From contig NZ_FOTW01000019.1 of the NCBI RefSeq assembly GCF_900114705.1, forward strand, positions 107,509 to 171,508: 64,000 nt of DNA, written 5' to 3'. The stretch is from Rugamonas rubra (lineage in GTDB: Bacteria > Pseudomonadota > Gammaproteobacteria > Burkholderiales > Burkholderiaceae_D). The position numbers and the translations under genes were made by a program. The notes below the pieces were generated by a model. That model worked only from the letters and a program-made list of their open reading frames with translations, ran no database searches and was not told the DNA's origin. Positions within the stretch are counted from its first letter, which is position 1; every line of letters starts with the position of its first letter. Positions 27,061 to 34,901 of this stretch are shown piece after piece.

Positions 27061-27447
27061 ATGAGGACCTTGGAGATTTTCGATCTGCGGATTGCTGCCA
27101 TACATGGGCTTGGCGGCGAAGGAGGCAATGCTATGGACGTGCGGCATGAAGAATTCATGGCGATGGCAGACGCCTATCTTGGACCGCGTTTTGACCGAGA
27201 AAAGTTGGCACAAGTGGAATCCTTGCAGCTCGCTTTGCGTGAGGCTCAGGCCAGCTTGTACCGGGAGTTGGATTCCCGCGAAATCGAACGCGATCGCTAC
27301 GTGGACGAAGTAAACAAGGTCCACGTAGCGATCGCGCTGCAATGCGAGGCGATTCTCGGGCCGTCGGATTTCGTCAAGCTGTTCGGCATGACACCTTCGG
27401 AAATCGGCGGTCACCTCGACCGCGAACTATTCCTCGCCCAAGTCTAG
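27061..27447 (+). CDS. Hypothetical helical protein, partner of the 26643 gene
   Basis: Protein of 128 residues with no recognised domain. Residues 30-110 are predicted mostly helical and charged (FDREKLAQVESLQLALREAQ, SREIERDRYVDEVNKVHVAIAL). GGAG precedes the ATG, 16 bases after the previous stop, so the two genes form an operon. The coding sequence contains a perfect 17-base inverted repeat (27289-27305 and 27320-27336). Lower GC than its neighbours. It could be the chaperone, immunity or regulatory partner of the upstream protein; undetermined. Confidence 0.62.
   Translation: MRTLEIFDLRIAAIHGLGGEGGNAMDVRHEEFMAMADAYLGPRFDREKLAQVESLQLALREAQASLYRELDSREIERDRYVDEVNKVHVAIALQCEAILGPSDFVKLFGMTPSEIGGHLDRELFLAQV
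27289..27336. repeat. Perfect 17-bp inverted repeat inside a coding sequence
   Basis: cgcgatcgctacgtgga at 27289-27305 and its exact complement at 27320-27336 enclose a 14-base loop. In the mRNA this would be a very stable hairpin within the 27061 gene. Confidence 0.92.
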
Positions 27448-27485
27448 GTTCACCGCGTCTTGAAAAACGCCGGCCCGCGCCGCCG

Positions 27486-30164
27486 TCACAGCGCCTTGCT
27501 GCACATGCGGAAGTCCGGGTCCTCCTCGTAGGACTCGATGTGGAAGCCCAGGCTGGCCATCAGCTTGAGCATGCCGCTGTTCTTGACCAGCACCAGGCCG
27601 TCGATCTGGCTCAGGCCCTTGTCGCGCGCCACGTCCATGATCGCCAGCATCAGCCGCGTGCCCAGGCCCTGGCCGCTGAAGCGGTCGTCCACCACCAGCG
27701 AGAACTCGCAGCTGCTGCGGTCCGGGTTGGCGATGTAGCGCGACACGCCGATGATGTGGGACGTCTCGACGAAGTCGCCGTCCGGCCCCGGCGCGCGCAC
27801 CGTCTGCAGCGCCACCAGCGCCATCTCGCGGTCGTAGTCGATCAGCGTGTAGCGCGCCAGCATCGGCACCGACAGCTCGCGCAGCGAGGAGGCGAAGCGG
27901 TAGTAGCGCGACTTCTCCGACAGGCCGCGCACGAAGTCCTGCAGCATGCAGGCGTCGTCCGGCTGCACCGGGCGCAGCGTGTACTGGCCGCCGCCGCGCA
28001 TCGGCCAGTCCTGCGTGTAGTTCGACGGGTAGGGCAGGATCGCCAGGTGGTCGTACACGTCGGCCGAGGGCGGCGCCGCGTCGATCACGATGCGGGCGTC
28101 GACCACCAGCGCGCCGTGCTCGTCGACGATCAAGGGGTTGATGTCCATCTCGCGCAGCTGCGGCAGGCCGCACACCATCTCCGACACGCGCAGCAGCATG
28201 TGCTCGACCGCCTCGCGGTGCGCCGGCGGCGCGCCGCGCCACTCGCCCAGCGTGTCGGCCGAGCGCACCCGGCCGATCAGGCGCTGCGCCAGGAACAGGT
28301 TGAGCGGCGGCAGCTCGATGGCGCGGTCGTTGATCAACTCGATCATGGTGCCGCCGGCGCCGAAGCTGATGGCCGGGCCGAACAGGTGGTCGGTGACGAC
28401 GCCGATGTAGAGCTCGCGGCCGTTGCGCTTGCCGGCCATCCTCTGGATCGTCACGCCGTTGATGCGCGCCTCCGGCTCGAGCCGGCGCACGGTGGCCATC
28501 ATGTCGGCGTAGACGTCGCGCACGGCGGCGGCGTTGAGCACGTTGAGCACCACGCCCTGCACGTCGGACTTGTGCGAGATGTCGGGCGAGTCGATCTTCA
28601 GCGCCACCGGGTAGCCCAGCTGGCTGGCGATCAGGATCGCCTCGTTGGCGCTGCGCGCCAGGATGGTCTGGGTGATCGGGATGTGGAAGGCCGCCAGCAG
28701 CGCCTTCGACTCCATCTCGGTGAGCACCTTGCGCCGCTCGGCCAGCACGCTCTCGATCAGCAGGCGGGCGCCGTCCAGGTCGGGCTGGGCCAGCTGCGAC
28801 AGCGGCGGCGGGGTCTGGTGCAGCAGCTGCTGGTTCTGGTAGAACGAGGCGATGTTGCTGAAGCCGTCGACCGCCGCCTCCGGCGTGCGGAAGGTGGCCA
28901 GGCCGGCGCCGTTGATGATGCGGCGCGCCTCGCCGACCCTCTCGTCGCCCATCCAGCAGGTCAGCAGCGGCTTGCCCAGGCCGGCGTTGAGGGCGCTGAC
29001 CGCCTCGGCCACGGCGGCCGGGTCGCCGCCCAGCTTGGGCGAGTAGATCACCAGGATGCCGTCGATCTGGGCGTCGCGGGCGCAGGCCTGGATGGCGGCG
29101 CAGAAGTGCTCCGGGCCGGCCTCCTCGGACAGGTCGAGCAGGTTGGCCAGGGTGGCCTGGGCCGGCAGCAGCGGCGCCAGCGCCTGCGCGCCGGCCTCGG
29201 ACAGGTGGGCCAGTTGCAGGCCCAGCTCGCCGATCCAGTCGGCCGCCAGCACGCCGGGGCCGCCGCCGTTGGTGACGATGGCCAGCCGCGGGCCGACCGG
29301 GCGGTAGCGCGAGGCCAGGCATTTGGCGGCCGAGAACAGCTGCACGAAGGACTTCACGCGCACCGCGCCGGTGCGGCGCAGCGCGGCGTCGAACACCTCG
29401 TCGCTGGCGACGATGGCGCCGGAGTGGGTCAGCGCGGCCTGCGAGGAGGCCGCCGCGTTGCCGCCCTTGAGCACCACCACCGGCTTGGTGTTGGCGGCGC
29501 CGCGCAGCGCCGACATGAAGCGGCGCGCGTCGGTCAGCCCCTCCATGTAGATGACGATGCTCTGCGTGGCCGGGTCGGTGGCGAGGAAGTCCAGCGTCTG
29601 CGCCAGGTCGACCGCCGTGTTGGGACCGAGCGAGACGACGGTGGAGAAGCCCACCGCGTTCTTGCTGCCCCAGTCGAGGATGGCGCTGGTCAGGGCGCCC
29701 GACTGCGAGATCAGCGCCAGGCTGCCCGGTTGGGCCAGCGGGCCGGCCACGCTGGCGTTGATGTTCAGGCGCGGCCGCTGGTAGCCCAGGCAGTTCGGTC
29801 CGAGCAGGTGGATGTCGTGCTTGCGGGCGATGGCGTGCAGCTCCCTGGCCAGCGCCGCCGGCACGCCGGCCGAGATGACCAGCGCGGCGCGGCACTGGAT
29901 GCGGCCGGCCACCTCCAGCGCGAAGGCCAGCTCCTCGTTGGGCAGGGCGATGATGGCCAGGTCGGCGCGCGACTGCGCCAGGTCGGCCAGGGTGCCGCTC
30001 ATGCCGACGTCGAGGAAGGTCACCGGGCCGGCGAAGCCGCCCTGTTCCAGCTGGGCGCGGATGCTGCGGCCGTAGCCGGTCTGGCCGTCGGGCGCGTCGG
30101 CCTTGCCGGCGAAGACCACCATCGACTTGGGGGAGAACAGGGGGCTGAGGTAGTGGGTTTCCAT
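27486..30164 (-). CDS. Pat-like protein acetyltransferase: acyl-CoA synthetase (ADP-forming) domains plus GNAT
   Basis: Protein of 892 residues built like Salmonella Pat/YfiQ: a CoA-binding domain (about 10-130), succinyl-CoA-ligase-like domain (150-460), an ATP-grasp part (490-700, e.g. YPVALKIDSPDISHKSDVQGVVLNV and EMDINPLIVDEHGALVVDARI), and a C-terminal GNAT domain (about 725-890) with the acetyl-CoA loop RFSGQGLGTRLM. The LTHSGAIVASDE segment retains the His used for phosphoryl transfer in ADP-forming enzymes, so synthetase activity is not excluded. Its likely job is Lys acetylation of targets such as acetyl-CoA synthetase. A deacetylase-like gene precedes it by 45 bases, the probable operon partner. 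Confidence 0.88.
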   Translation of the reverse strand: METHYLSPLFSPKSMVVFAGKADAPDGQTGYGRSIRAQLEQGGFAGPVTFLDVGMSGTLADLAQSRADLAIIALPNEELAFALEVAGRIQCRAALVISAGVPAALARELHAIARKHDIHLLGPNCLGYQRPRLNINASVAGPLAQPGSLALISQSGALTSAILDWGSKNAVGFSTVVSLGPNTAVDLAQTLDFLATDPATQSIVIYMEGLTDARRFMSALRGAANTKPVVVLKGGNAAASSQAALTHSGAIVASDEVFDAALRRTGAVRVKSFVQLFSAAKCLASRYRPVGPRLAIVTNGGGPGVLAADWIGELGLQLAHLSEAGAQALAPLLPAQATLANLLDLSEEAGPEHFCAAIQACARDAQIDGILVIYSPKLGGDPAAVAEAVSALNAGLGKPLLTCWMGDERVGEARRIINGAGLATFRTPEAAVDGFSNIASFYQNQQLLHQTPPPLSQLAQPDLDGARLLIESVLAERRKVLTEMESKALLAAFHIPITQTILARSANEAILIASQLGYPVALKIDSPDISHKSDVQGVVLNVLNAAAVRDVYADMMATVRRLEPEARINGVTIQRMAGKRNGRELYIGVVTDHLFGPAISFGAGGTMIELINDRAIELPPLNLFLAQRLIGRVRSADTLGEWRGAPPAHREAVEHMLLRVSEMVCGLPQLREMDINPLIVDEHGALVVDARIVIDAAPPSADVYDHLAILPYPSNYTQDWPMRGGGQYTLRPVQPDDACMLQDFVRGLSEKSRYYRFASSLRELSVPMLARYTLIDYDREMALVALQTVRAPGPDGDFVETSHIIGVSRYIANPDRSSCEFSLVVDDRFSGQGLGTRLMLAIMDVARDKGLSQIDGLVLVKNSGMLKLMASLGFHIESYEEDPDFRMCSKAL

Positions 30165-30209
30165 CGTCGTATCGCTTAAAAAAATGTGGGCCGGGGAGGC
30201 GGCTGGATG

Positions 30210-31139
30210 CTAGTCGTCCAGTCCCAGCAAAACCTTGACGTGGGCGGCGGCGCTGCGCGCCAGCGAGGACAGCTCGTAGCCGCCCTCCAGGCAGGAGACG
30301 ATGCGGCCCTGGCAGTGGCGCTGGGCGACGGCGACGATCTGCTTGGTGAGCCAGGCGTAGTCGGCCTCGACCAGGCCGAGGTTGCCCATGTCGTCGTCGC
30401 GGTGGCCGTCGAAGCCGGCCGAGACGACGATCAGCTGCGGCCGGAAGCGCTCCAGCGCCGGCAGCCACTGCGCGCTGACGGCGGCGCGCATCACGTCGCC
30501 GCCGGAGCGGGCCGGCAGCGCCACGTTGAGCATGTTCGGACCGCGCGGCTGGTTGCCGCAGAAGGGGTAGATCTTGTCCTCGAAGATGGAGCACATCAGC
30601 ACGCGCTCGTCGCCGTGCAGGATGTCCTCGCTGCCGTTGCCGTGGTGGACGTCGAAGTCGACCAGCGCGACCCGCTCCAGGCCGTGCACGTTGAGGGCGT
30701 GGCGGATGCCGACGGCGACGTTGTTGAAGAAGCAGAAGCCGCCGGCGGCGTTGTGCTCGGCGTGGTGGCCGGGCGGGCGCACGTTGCAGAAGGCGCTGCC
30801 GGCGCCCTTGCCCAGCACCAGGTCGACCGCCAGCACGGCGGCGCCGGCGGCGCGCAGGGCCGCCCGGTAGGTGTGCGGGTTCATGCTGGTGTCGGGGTCG
30901 ACCTGCACCGAGCCGTCGACCGGCGAGAGGGCGGCCATGGTGTGGATGTGCAGGAGGGAATGGGCCTGGGCCAGTTGCTTCTCGCTCGCCAGCGGGGCGT
31001 CGAAGGGCTGCATGAAGTCGAGCAGGCCCTTGATCAGCAACATGTCGTTGATCGCGCCGATGCGCTCGGGCGACTCGGGGTGTTGCTCGCCCATGGTGTG
31101 TTTCAGGCAGTCGGGGTGGGAGATATAGGCTGGCAGCAT
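30210..31139 (-). CDS. Histone deacetylase family protein (AcuC/HDAC-like)
   Basis: Zinc hydrolase of 309 residues. The family motifs are complete: the catalytic pair in RPPGHHAEHNAAGGFCFFNN, the metal ligands Asp and His in LVDFDVHHGNG, and the third ligand in SAGFDGHRDD; the substrate-positioning GGYE (LEGGYEL) is also present. It would remove acetyl groups from Lys, polyamines or related amides. ATG 31139 starts the typical MLPAYISHPDCLKHTMGEQHPESPERI; upstream in-frame codons lack similarity. It lies 45 bases before the Pat-like acetyltransferase, giving writer and eraser in one unit; pairing is inferred from position. Confidence 0.9.
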   Translation of the reverse strand: MLPAYISHPDCLKHTMGEQHPESPERIGAINDMLLIKGLLDFMQPFDAPLASEKQLAQAHSLLHIHTMAALSPVDGSVQVDPDTSMNPHTYRAALRAAGAAVLAVDLVLGKGAGSAFCNVRPPGHHAEHNAAGGFCFFNNVAVGIRHALNVHGLERVALVDFDVHHGNGSEDILHGDERVLMCSIFEDKIYPFCGNQPRGPNMLNVALPARSGGDVMRAAVSAQWLPALERFRPQLIVVSAGFDGHRDDDMGNLGLVEADYAWLTKQIVAVAQRHCQGRIVSCLEGGYELSSLARSAAAHVKVLLGLDD

Positions 31140-31266
31140 CGTGGGGCGGGACCGGTGGGGGTTGCGTTGCGGGCACACGCGGCGCCGGGCCGGCCGTGGT
31201 CGTGGGTGAAACCAATATAGCGTGTTTCAGTGTAGTGAGATAGATCAAATAATTCGTTGATCCAAA

Positions 31267-31301
31267 TCAAAAAAGCCATCCTGCTTGCGCGGGATGGCTT
31301 T
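31267..31301 (-). terminator. Terminator of the 31340 PEP-CTERM gene
   Basis: Ten-bp stem aaagccatcc / ggatggcttt (31272-31281, 31292-31301) followed leftward by a T-run (tttttttgatttgg). It separates the PEP-CTERM gene from the deacetylase gene. Confidence 0.82.
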
Positions 31302-31339
31302 CGGGGCGGAGGCGCCGGCCTGCGGCCGGCGCCGGGGTG

Positions 31340-32029
31340 TTACGCCGCCTTGTTTTTGTTGGCGCGGCGACGCGCCAGGCCCAGCACGCCCATGCCCAGC
31401 AGCAGCATGCCGTAGGTTTCCGGTTCTGGCACCGGCGCGGCGGCGGTGTACTCGTAGACCACTTTGACGTCGCCGGCGGCGGCGGTGTTGAACTGGGTGA
31501 TCAGGTTGCCCGAGCCGGAGCCGGTGGAGGCGCCGTCGGCCCGCAGGTTCAGGTCGATGTTGCCGCCGCCGGCCGCCGAGAACGCCGCGAAGTCGTTGGC
31601 GCTGAACGAGGTGAAGGCGTTCGAGCCGCTGTTCGACACTTGGCCGGTGGAGGCGCCGGAGGTGCCGGCGAAGTCGATGCCGCCGTCGAAGGCGCTGAAG
31701 TTGTAGCCGGTCGAGAACACCGGATTAGCCACCACCAGGGTCGAACCGTCCGGGCGTTGCAGCGTCAGCAGCGAACCCAGGGTCAGCGTGACGTTGCTGG
31801 CGGCGCTGTCCAGGCTCTCGGCGCGGCCGCTGCCGGCGACGGTGCCGTTCAGTTCGAACTTGATCGAGGTCAGCGTGCCGAGCTTGGTGTCGAACTTGCC
31901 GAACGACAGGGTGTCGCTCCAGTTGGTGGTGGTCAGCGCCTTGGCGGCGTTGAACTCGACGACGCTGGCTTGTGCCGACACGGCGCCGAACAAACCTGCC
32001 AGAAGCAAGGCTGCGGTGATTTTTTTCAT
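31340..32029 (-). CDS. PEP-CTERM protein, choice-of-anchor E type
   Basis: Exported protein of 229 residues. A signal peptide (MKKITAALLLAGLFGAVSAQA) is followed by a beta-rich domain resembling choice-of-anchor E: FGKFDTKLGTLTSIKFELNGTVAGSGRAES through the Asn/Ser-rich FDGGIDFAGTSG and the closing DVKVVYEYTA. The tail is a textbook PEP-CTERM: VPEPETYGMLLLGMGVLGLARRR. TTGGAG precedes the chosen ATG. A strong terminator follows. Upstream, 32030-32170 is AT-rich and should contain the promoter. Biological role unknown. Confidence 0.9.
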   Translation of the reverse strand: MKKITAALLLAGLFGAVSAQASVVEFNAAKALTTTNWSDTLSFGKFDTKLGTLTSIKFELNGTVAGSGRAESLDSAASNVTLTLGSLLTLQRPDGSTLVVANPVFSTGYNFSAFDGGIDFAGTSGASTGQVSNSGSNAFTSFSANDFAAFSAAGGGNIDLNLRADGASTGSGSGNLITQFNTAAAGDVKVVYEYTAAAPVPEPETYGMLLLGMGVLGLARRRANKNKAA

Positions 32030-32170
32030 AAAAACTCCAATTAAGCTGATAAATGCACGAACTAAATGCGCCGACCGGAAACGCGTCGGCAAGGTGAGAC
32101 TTATTATATTGCATACATTCATTAAGAGCAACTTAATTGTCTTGGAAATAATTTTGTTACTTTCTCTTTG

Positions 32171-33235
32171 TTATTGATCAACGCAACCGCTGTTCGTTGT
32201 TGTCGCGCCGCCACGCGGCGCGGCGCCCTCCCGCTCGAAGCGCGACGGCGTCGGCAGCAGCGCCGCCAGTGTGGCGCCGATGCGCAGCAGCTCGGGCGCG
32301 TCGGCGGCGGCGTCGTCGCTGGTGTCGTTGATGCAGAAGAAGGGCAGCGCGCCGAAGCGCGCCGCCAGCGCGTCGAACTGCGCGGCGGCGTCGGCGTCGC
32401 CGCTGCACACATACAGCGAGTCGGCCCGGCGCAGCACGGCCAGGCCGGTCTGCAGCATCCAGCGCGGCACCAGGTCGGGCAGCAGCGGCGGCACCGCCCA
32501 GGAGCGGAACACCGTGCTGCGCACCTGGGCGAACAACTCCGCCGCCTCGCCCTCCAGGCGGCGCAGCGCGCTGGTCAGCATTGGTCGCGGCGAGTGGGCG
32601 AAGATGCGGGCAACGTGGCGGTAGCCCGGGTCGCGTTGTGTCAGCCAGCGGCGCGACAGCAGCGAGGCGTTGACCAGCGCGCTCTCGTGCGCCTGCGGGC
32701 CGTCGTAGTCGGGCAGCGTGGCCTCCTCCTTGTAGACGGCCACGCCGGCGTCGCCGAACCACAAGGCCGGGTCGAAGGGGGCGCCGAGGAAGACGTCGTC
32801 GTTCAGGTACAGGAAGCGCTCGGCCAGGCCGGGGATGTGGTGCAGATACGACTCGATGTGGCCGGAGTCGAACACCGGCAGCGCCGCAGGCGGCAGCAGC
32901 GTGCGGTGGTCGACCAGGCTCAGGCCGGGGCCGGGCCGCAGCCAGGCCGGGCACTGGCCGTCGGTGACGATGTAGACGTGGCCGTGGCCGGTGAAGAAGC
33001 GCTGCAGCGCGCGCAGGTTGTAGCGCAGCTCGCCGTTGTCGCGGTAGCGGCCCTGCACGTCGCCGTGGCGCGCCGGCAGCGCGCTGCCGTCGGCGCGCGC
33101 CAGGGCGGCGCGGCGCCGCTCCTGCCAGCGCGGATCGCTGCCGTCGACCCACAGGTAGACGATGTCGATGGCGTCGGCGGGCGGCGGCAGGGGGGCGCGC
33201 GCGGCGCGCGGCGGGGCGGGTGGGCGGATCGGCAT
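32171..33235 (-). CDS. Stealth family sugar-phosphate transferase
   Basis: Protein of 354 residues. Conserved region 1 is IDIVYLWVDGSDPRWQ and region 2 is GRYRDNGELRYNLRALQRFF...VYIVTDGQCPAWL with the continuation VFDSGHIESYLHHIPGLAERFLYLNDDVFLG; region 3-like text follows (AHESALVNASLL, ...HSPRPML). This is the Stealth family, which transfers hexose-1-phosphate in capsule synthesis and includes the human GlcNAc-1-phosphotransferase. The start was set just before the Pro/Ala-rich leader to region 1; there is no strong ribosome site. No capsule cluster surrounds it, which is unusual. Confidence 0.85.
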   Translation of the reverse strand: MPIRPPAPPRAARAPLPPPADAIDIVYLWVDGSDPRWQERRRAALARADGSALPARHGDVQGRYRDNGELRYNLRALQRFFTGHGHVYIVTDGQCPAWLRPGPGLSLVDHRTLLPPAALPVFDSGHIESYLHHIPGLAERFLYLNDDVFLGAPFDPALWFGDAGVAVYKEEATLPDYDGPQAHESALVNASLLSRRWLTQRDPGYRHVARIFAHSPRPMLTSALRRLEGEAAELFAQVRSTVFRSWAVPPLLPDLVPRWMLQTGLAVLRRADSLYVCSGDADAAAQFDALAARFGALPFFCINDTSDDAAADAPELLRIGATLAALLPTPSRFEREGAAPRGGATTTNSGCVDQ

Positions 33236-33562
33236 GGTCTGGGCGGGCGCCGGCGGCGACAAGGGCTGGGACGCGCAGTCTAGTCCAGATGGCGCCGGAT
33301 AGATAGCGGGCCGCCGCCCCGGCGGCCAAGCATGCCCTGGACGCGGATCTGCCGAGCGAGTTTGTTCGCCCGGGTACGCGCTGGTGCATGCCACTATTCC
33401 GCCAGGTGCCGTCCCGTTCCATTGTGCCCGGGGCGCAGGCGGTGCGCGCGGCCGGCCAGCAGGAGCATGTCGGGCGGCTTGGCGTTGCGGTGTGGTAAAT
33501 TGGTTCAAATTAGAACCGTGTGCCGCGCCTGCGGCACCGCCCATCCAACTTCTTGAGCCGCC
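33236..33562. other. Intergenic region, 327 bases
   Basis: Divergent region between the Stealth gene and the marR-type gene. Apart from the palindromic operator at 33502-33517 I see no gene or RNA. Confidence 0.5.
33502..33517. promoter_or_regulatory. MarR operator GGTTC-N6-GAACC
   Basis: Perfect 5-base arms with an AT centre, 45 bases before the MarR-family ATG. It resembles the two palindromes at 34555-34590 before the neighbouring thioesterase. Confidence 0.7.
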
Positions 33563-34027
33563 ATGAAACAACCCTCCTCACCCCACGGCACCCAGGCCTG
33601 GCTGTCCGTGATCCGCTCCTACAACCTGTGCGAGATGGTGGTCGGCGCGCGCCTGGCCGAGATCGACCTGCGCATCGGCGACCTCGAGGTGCTGGCCACG
33701 CTGGCGACCAAGCCCGGCCTGAGCCAGCGCGAACTGGCGGCGCGCTGCTTCGTCACCAAGAGCGGCGTCAGCATGCTGTTGACGCAGATGGAGGCGCGCC
33801 ACTGGGTGCGGCGCGAGGACGATCCGGCCGACGCCCGCGCCAAGCGGCTGTTTTTGACCGAGCAGGGCATGGCCCTGGCGGCGCGCGCCATGCGCGTCCA
33901 GTCGGAGGTGGTGACGGCGATGGTGGCGGGCAGCTCGCCGGCCGAGCTCGCCGTGGTGGGCGCGGTGATGGAGCGCGCCTCGGCGCAGCTGGAGGCGCTG
34001 CTGCAGGCGGACCGCCGGCGCGCCTGA
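33563..34027 (+). CDS. MarR family transcriptional regulator
   Basis: Winged-helix protein of 154 residues: dimer helix (TQAWLSVIRSYNLCEMVVGARLAEID), HTH (LSQRELAARCFVTKSGVSMLLTQMEARHWVRR), wing with the signature DDPADARAKRLFLTEQG, and a C-terminal dimerisation helix. It is tail-to-tail with the thioesterase gene (22-base gap). Matching GGTTCAA-type palindromes before both genes indicate that it represses itself and the thioesterase. Many MarR proteins next to thioesterases respond to acyl-CoA or aromatic ligands; the ligand here is unknown. Confidence 0.9.
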   Translation: MKQPSSPHGTQAWLSVIRSYNLCEMVVGARLAEIDLRIGDLEVLATLATKPGLSQRELAARCFVTKSGVSMLLTQMEARHWVRREDDPADARAKRLFLTEQGMALAARAMRVQSEVVTAMVAGSSPAELAVVGAVMERASAQLEALLQADRRRA

Positions 34028-34049
34028 GCCGTCCGGCCCGGGCGGCGGC

Positions 34050-34526
34050 CTATTTCGCCGGCGCCGCGGCCTGCGCCGCCAGCAGGGCGGCGATCACATC
34101 GGCCGGCGCGACCACGCCGTGCCGGCCCTTCAACACGCCCTTCGAGGTGCCCTCGGCGACGATCCGGTCCTTGATCGAGAAGCGGTGCGTCATGTAGAAG
34201 TGCCGCTCGTCCCAATGGCTCAGGTGCAAGGTGGCGGTGAAGCGCTGGAACACGCCGAGCGACTTGCGGTAGTTCATCGTGTGCTCGGTGATGATCGGCA
34301 TCCAGCCGCGCTGCAGCATGATGCGCGCCAAGCCGGAGCGGATGAACAGGTCGACCCGGTTCAGGTCGCACAAGGTCAGGTAGCGGCCGTTGTTGACGTG
34401 CAGGTTGAGGTCCAGGTCGTTGGGAAAGGTCAGCAGCGACAGCTCGCTGGTGGCCGGGCCGACCGGCAGGCGGGGGCGGAAGAAGGAGCTGAGCAACACA
34501 TACAACAGGCGGACGAACAGATTCAT
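34050..34526 (-). CDS. Hotdog-fold acyl-CoA thioesterase
   Basis: Protein of 158 residues of the thioesterase (4HBT-like, THEM6-type) branch. The catalytic helix region reads FPNDLDLNLHVNNGRYLTLCDLNRVDLF, in which Asp/His/Asn of the HVNNGRYL segment are the usual active-site positions, followed by beta strands (MPIITEHTMNYRKSLGVFQRFTATLHL, FYMTHRFSIKDRIVAEGTSKGVLKGRHG). An N-terminal hydrophobic stretch (LFVRLLYVLLSSFF) could associate with the membrane. CGGAG precedes the ATG. Two near-identical 14-base palindromes lie upstream, matching the operator of the convergent MarR gene. Confidence 0.86.
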   Translation of the reverse strand: MNLFVRLLYVLLSSFFRPRLPVGPATSELSLLTFPNDLDLNLHVNNGRYLTLCDLNRVDLFIRSGLARIMLQRGWMPIITEHTMNYRKSLGVFQRFTATLHLSHWDERHFYMTHRFSIKDRIVAEGTSKGVLKGRHGVVAPADVIAALLAAQAAAPAK

Positions 34527-34554
34527 GGCGATACTCCGATGGGATGCGCGGGTT

Positions 34555-34590
34555 GGTTCAATATTGAACATTATAGTTCAATATTGAACC
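34555..34590. promoter_or_regulatory. Double palindromic operator before the thioesterase gene
   Basis: GTTCAATATTGAAC, a perfect 14-base palindrome, occurs twice (34556-34569 and 34576-34589), 21 bases or two helical turns apart, each extended by an outer G or C. The site starts 29 bases before the thioesterase ATG and matches the MarR-gene operator. Confidence 0.82.
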
Positions 34591-34901
34591 AAGTGCCGGA
34601 CTGCCGCGAGCCGCGCCTGCCGAACACTGATCGGGCGACCGAGCGGATACCCGGCGCGATCTGCATGCGCTGTTGACAAGGCGGCTCTTGCGCGGCACTT
34701 GAATCCGGACTTGCCGGATACCCATGAGGAAGGTGCCGCGAAAGTGAAATACACGCGCTCCTTACAACAGCCGGCGTCCGCCGCGCCACATCCGCCACAG
34801 CCCCCTTGTTGATAGGCAAGATCATCCTGTATCGTGTTGTCTTTCCCTGCCGATGAATTGAATTGGCAACAATGACAACCCTAGCCCTATCGGAGACAGC
34901 A

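Noticed and set aside
27342..30179. Plus-strand open frame of 945 codons
   Set aside because: Mirror of the Pat-like acetyltransferase; Arg/His/Gln-rich translation without domains.
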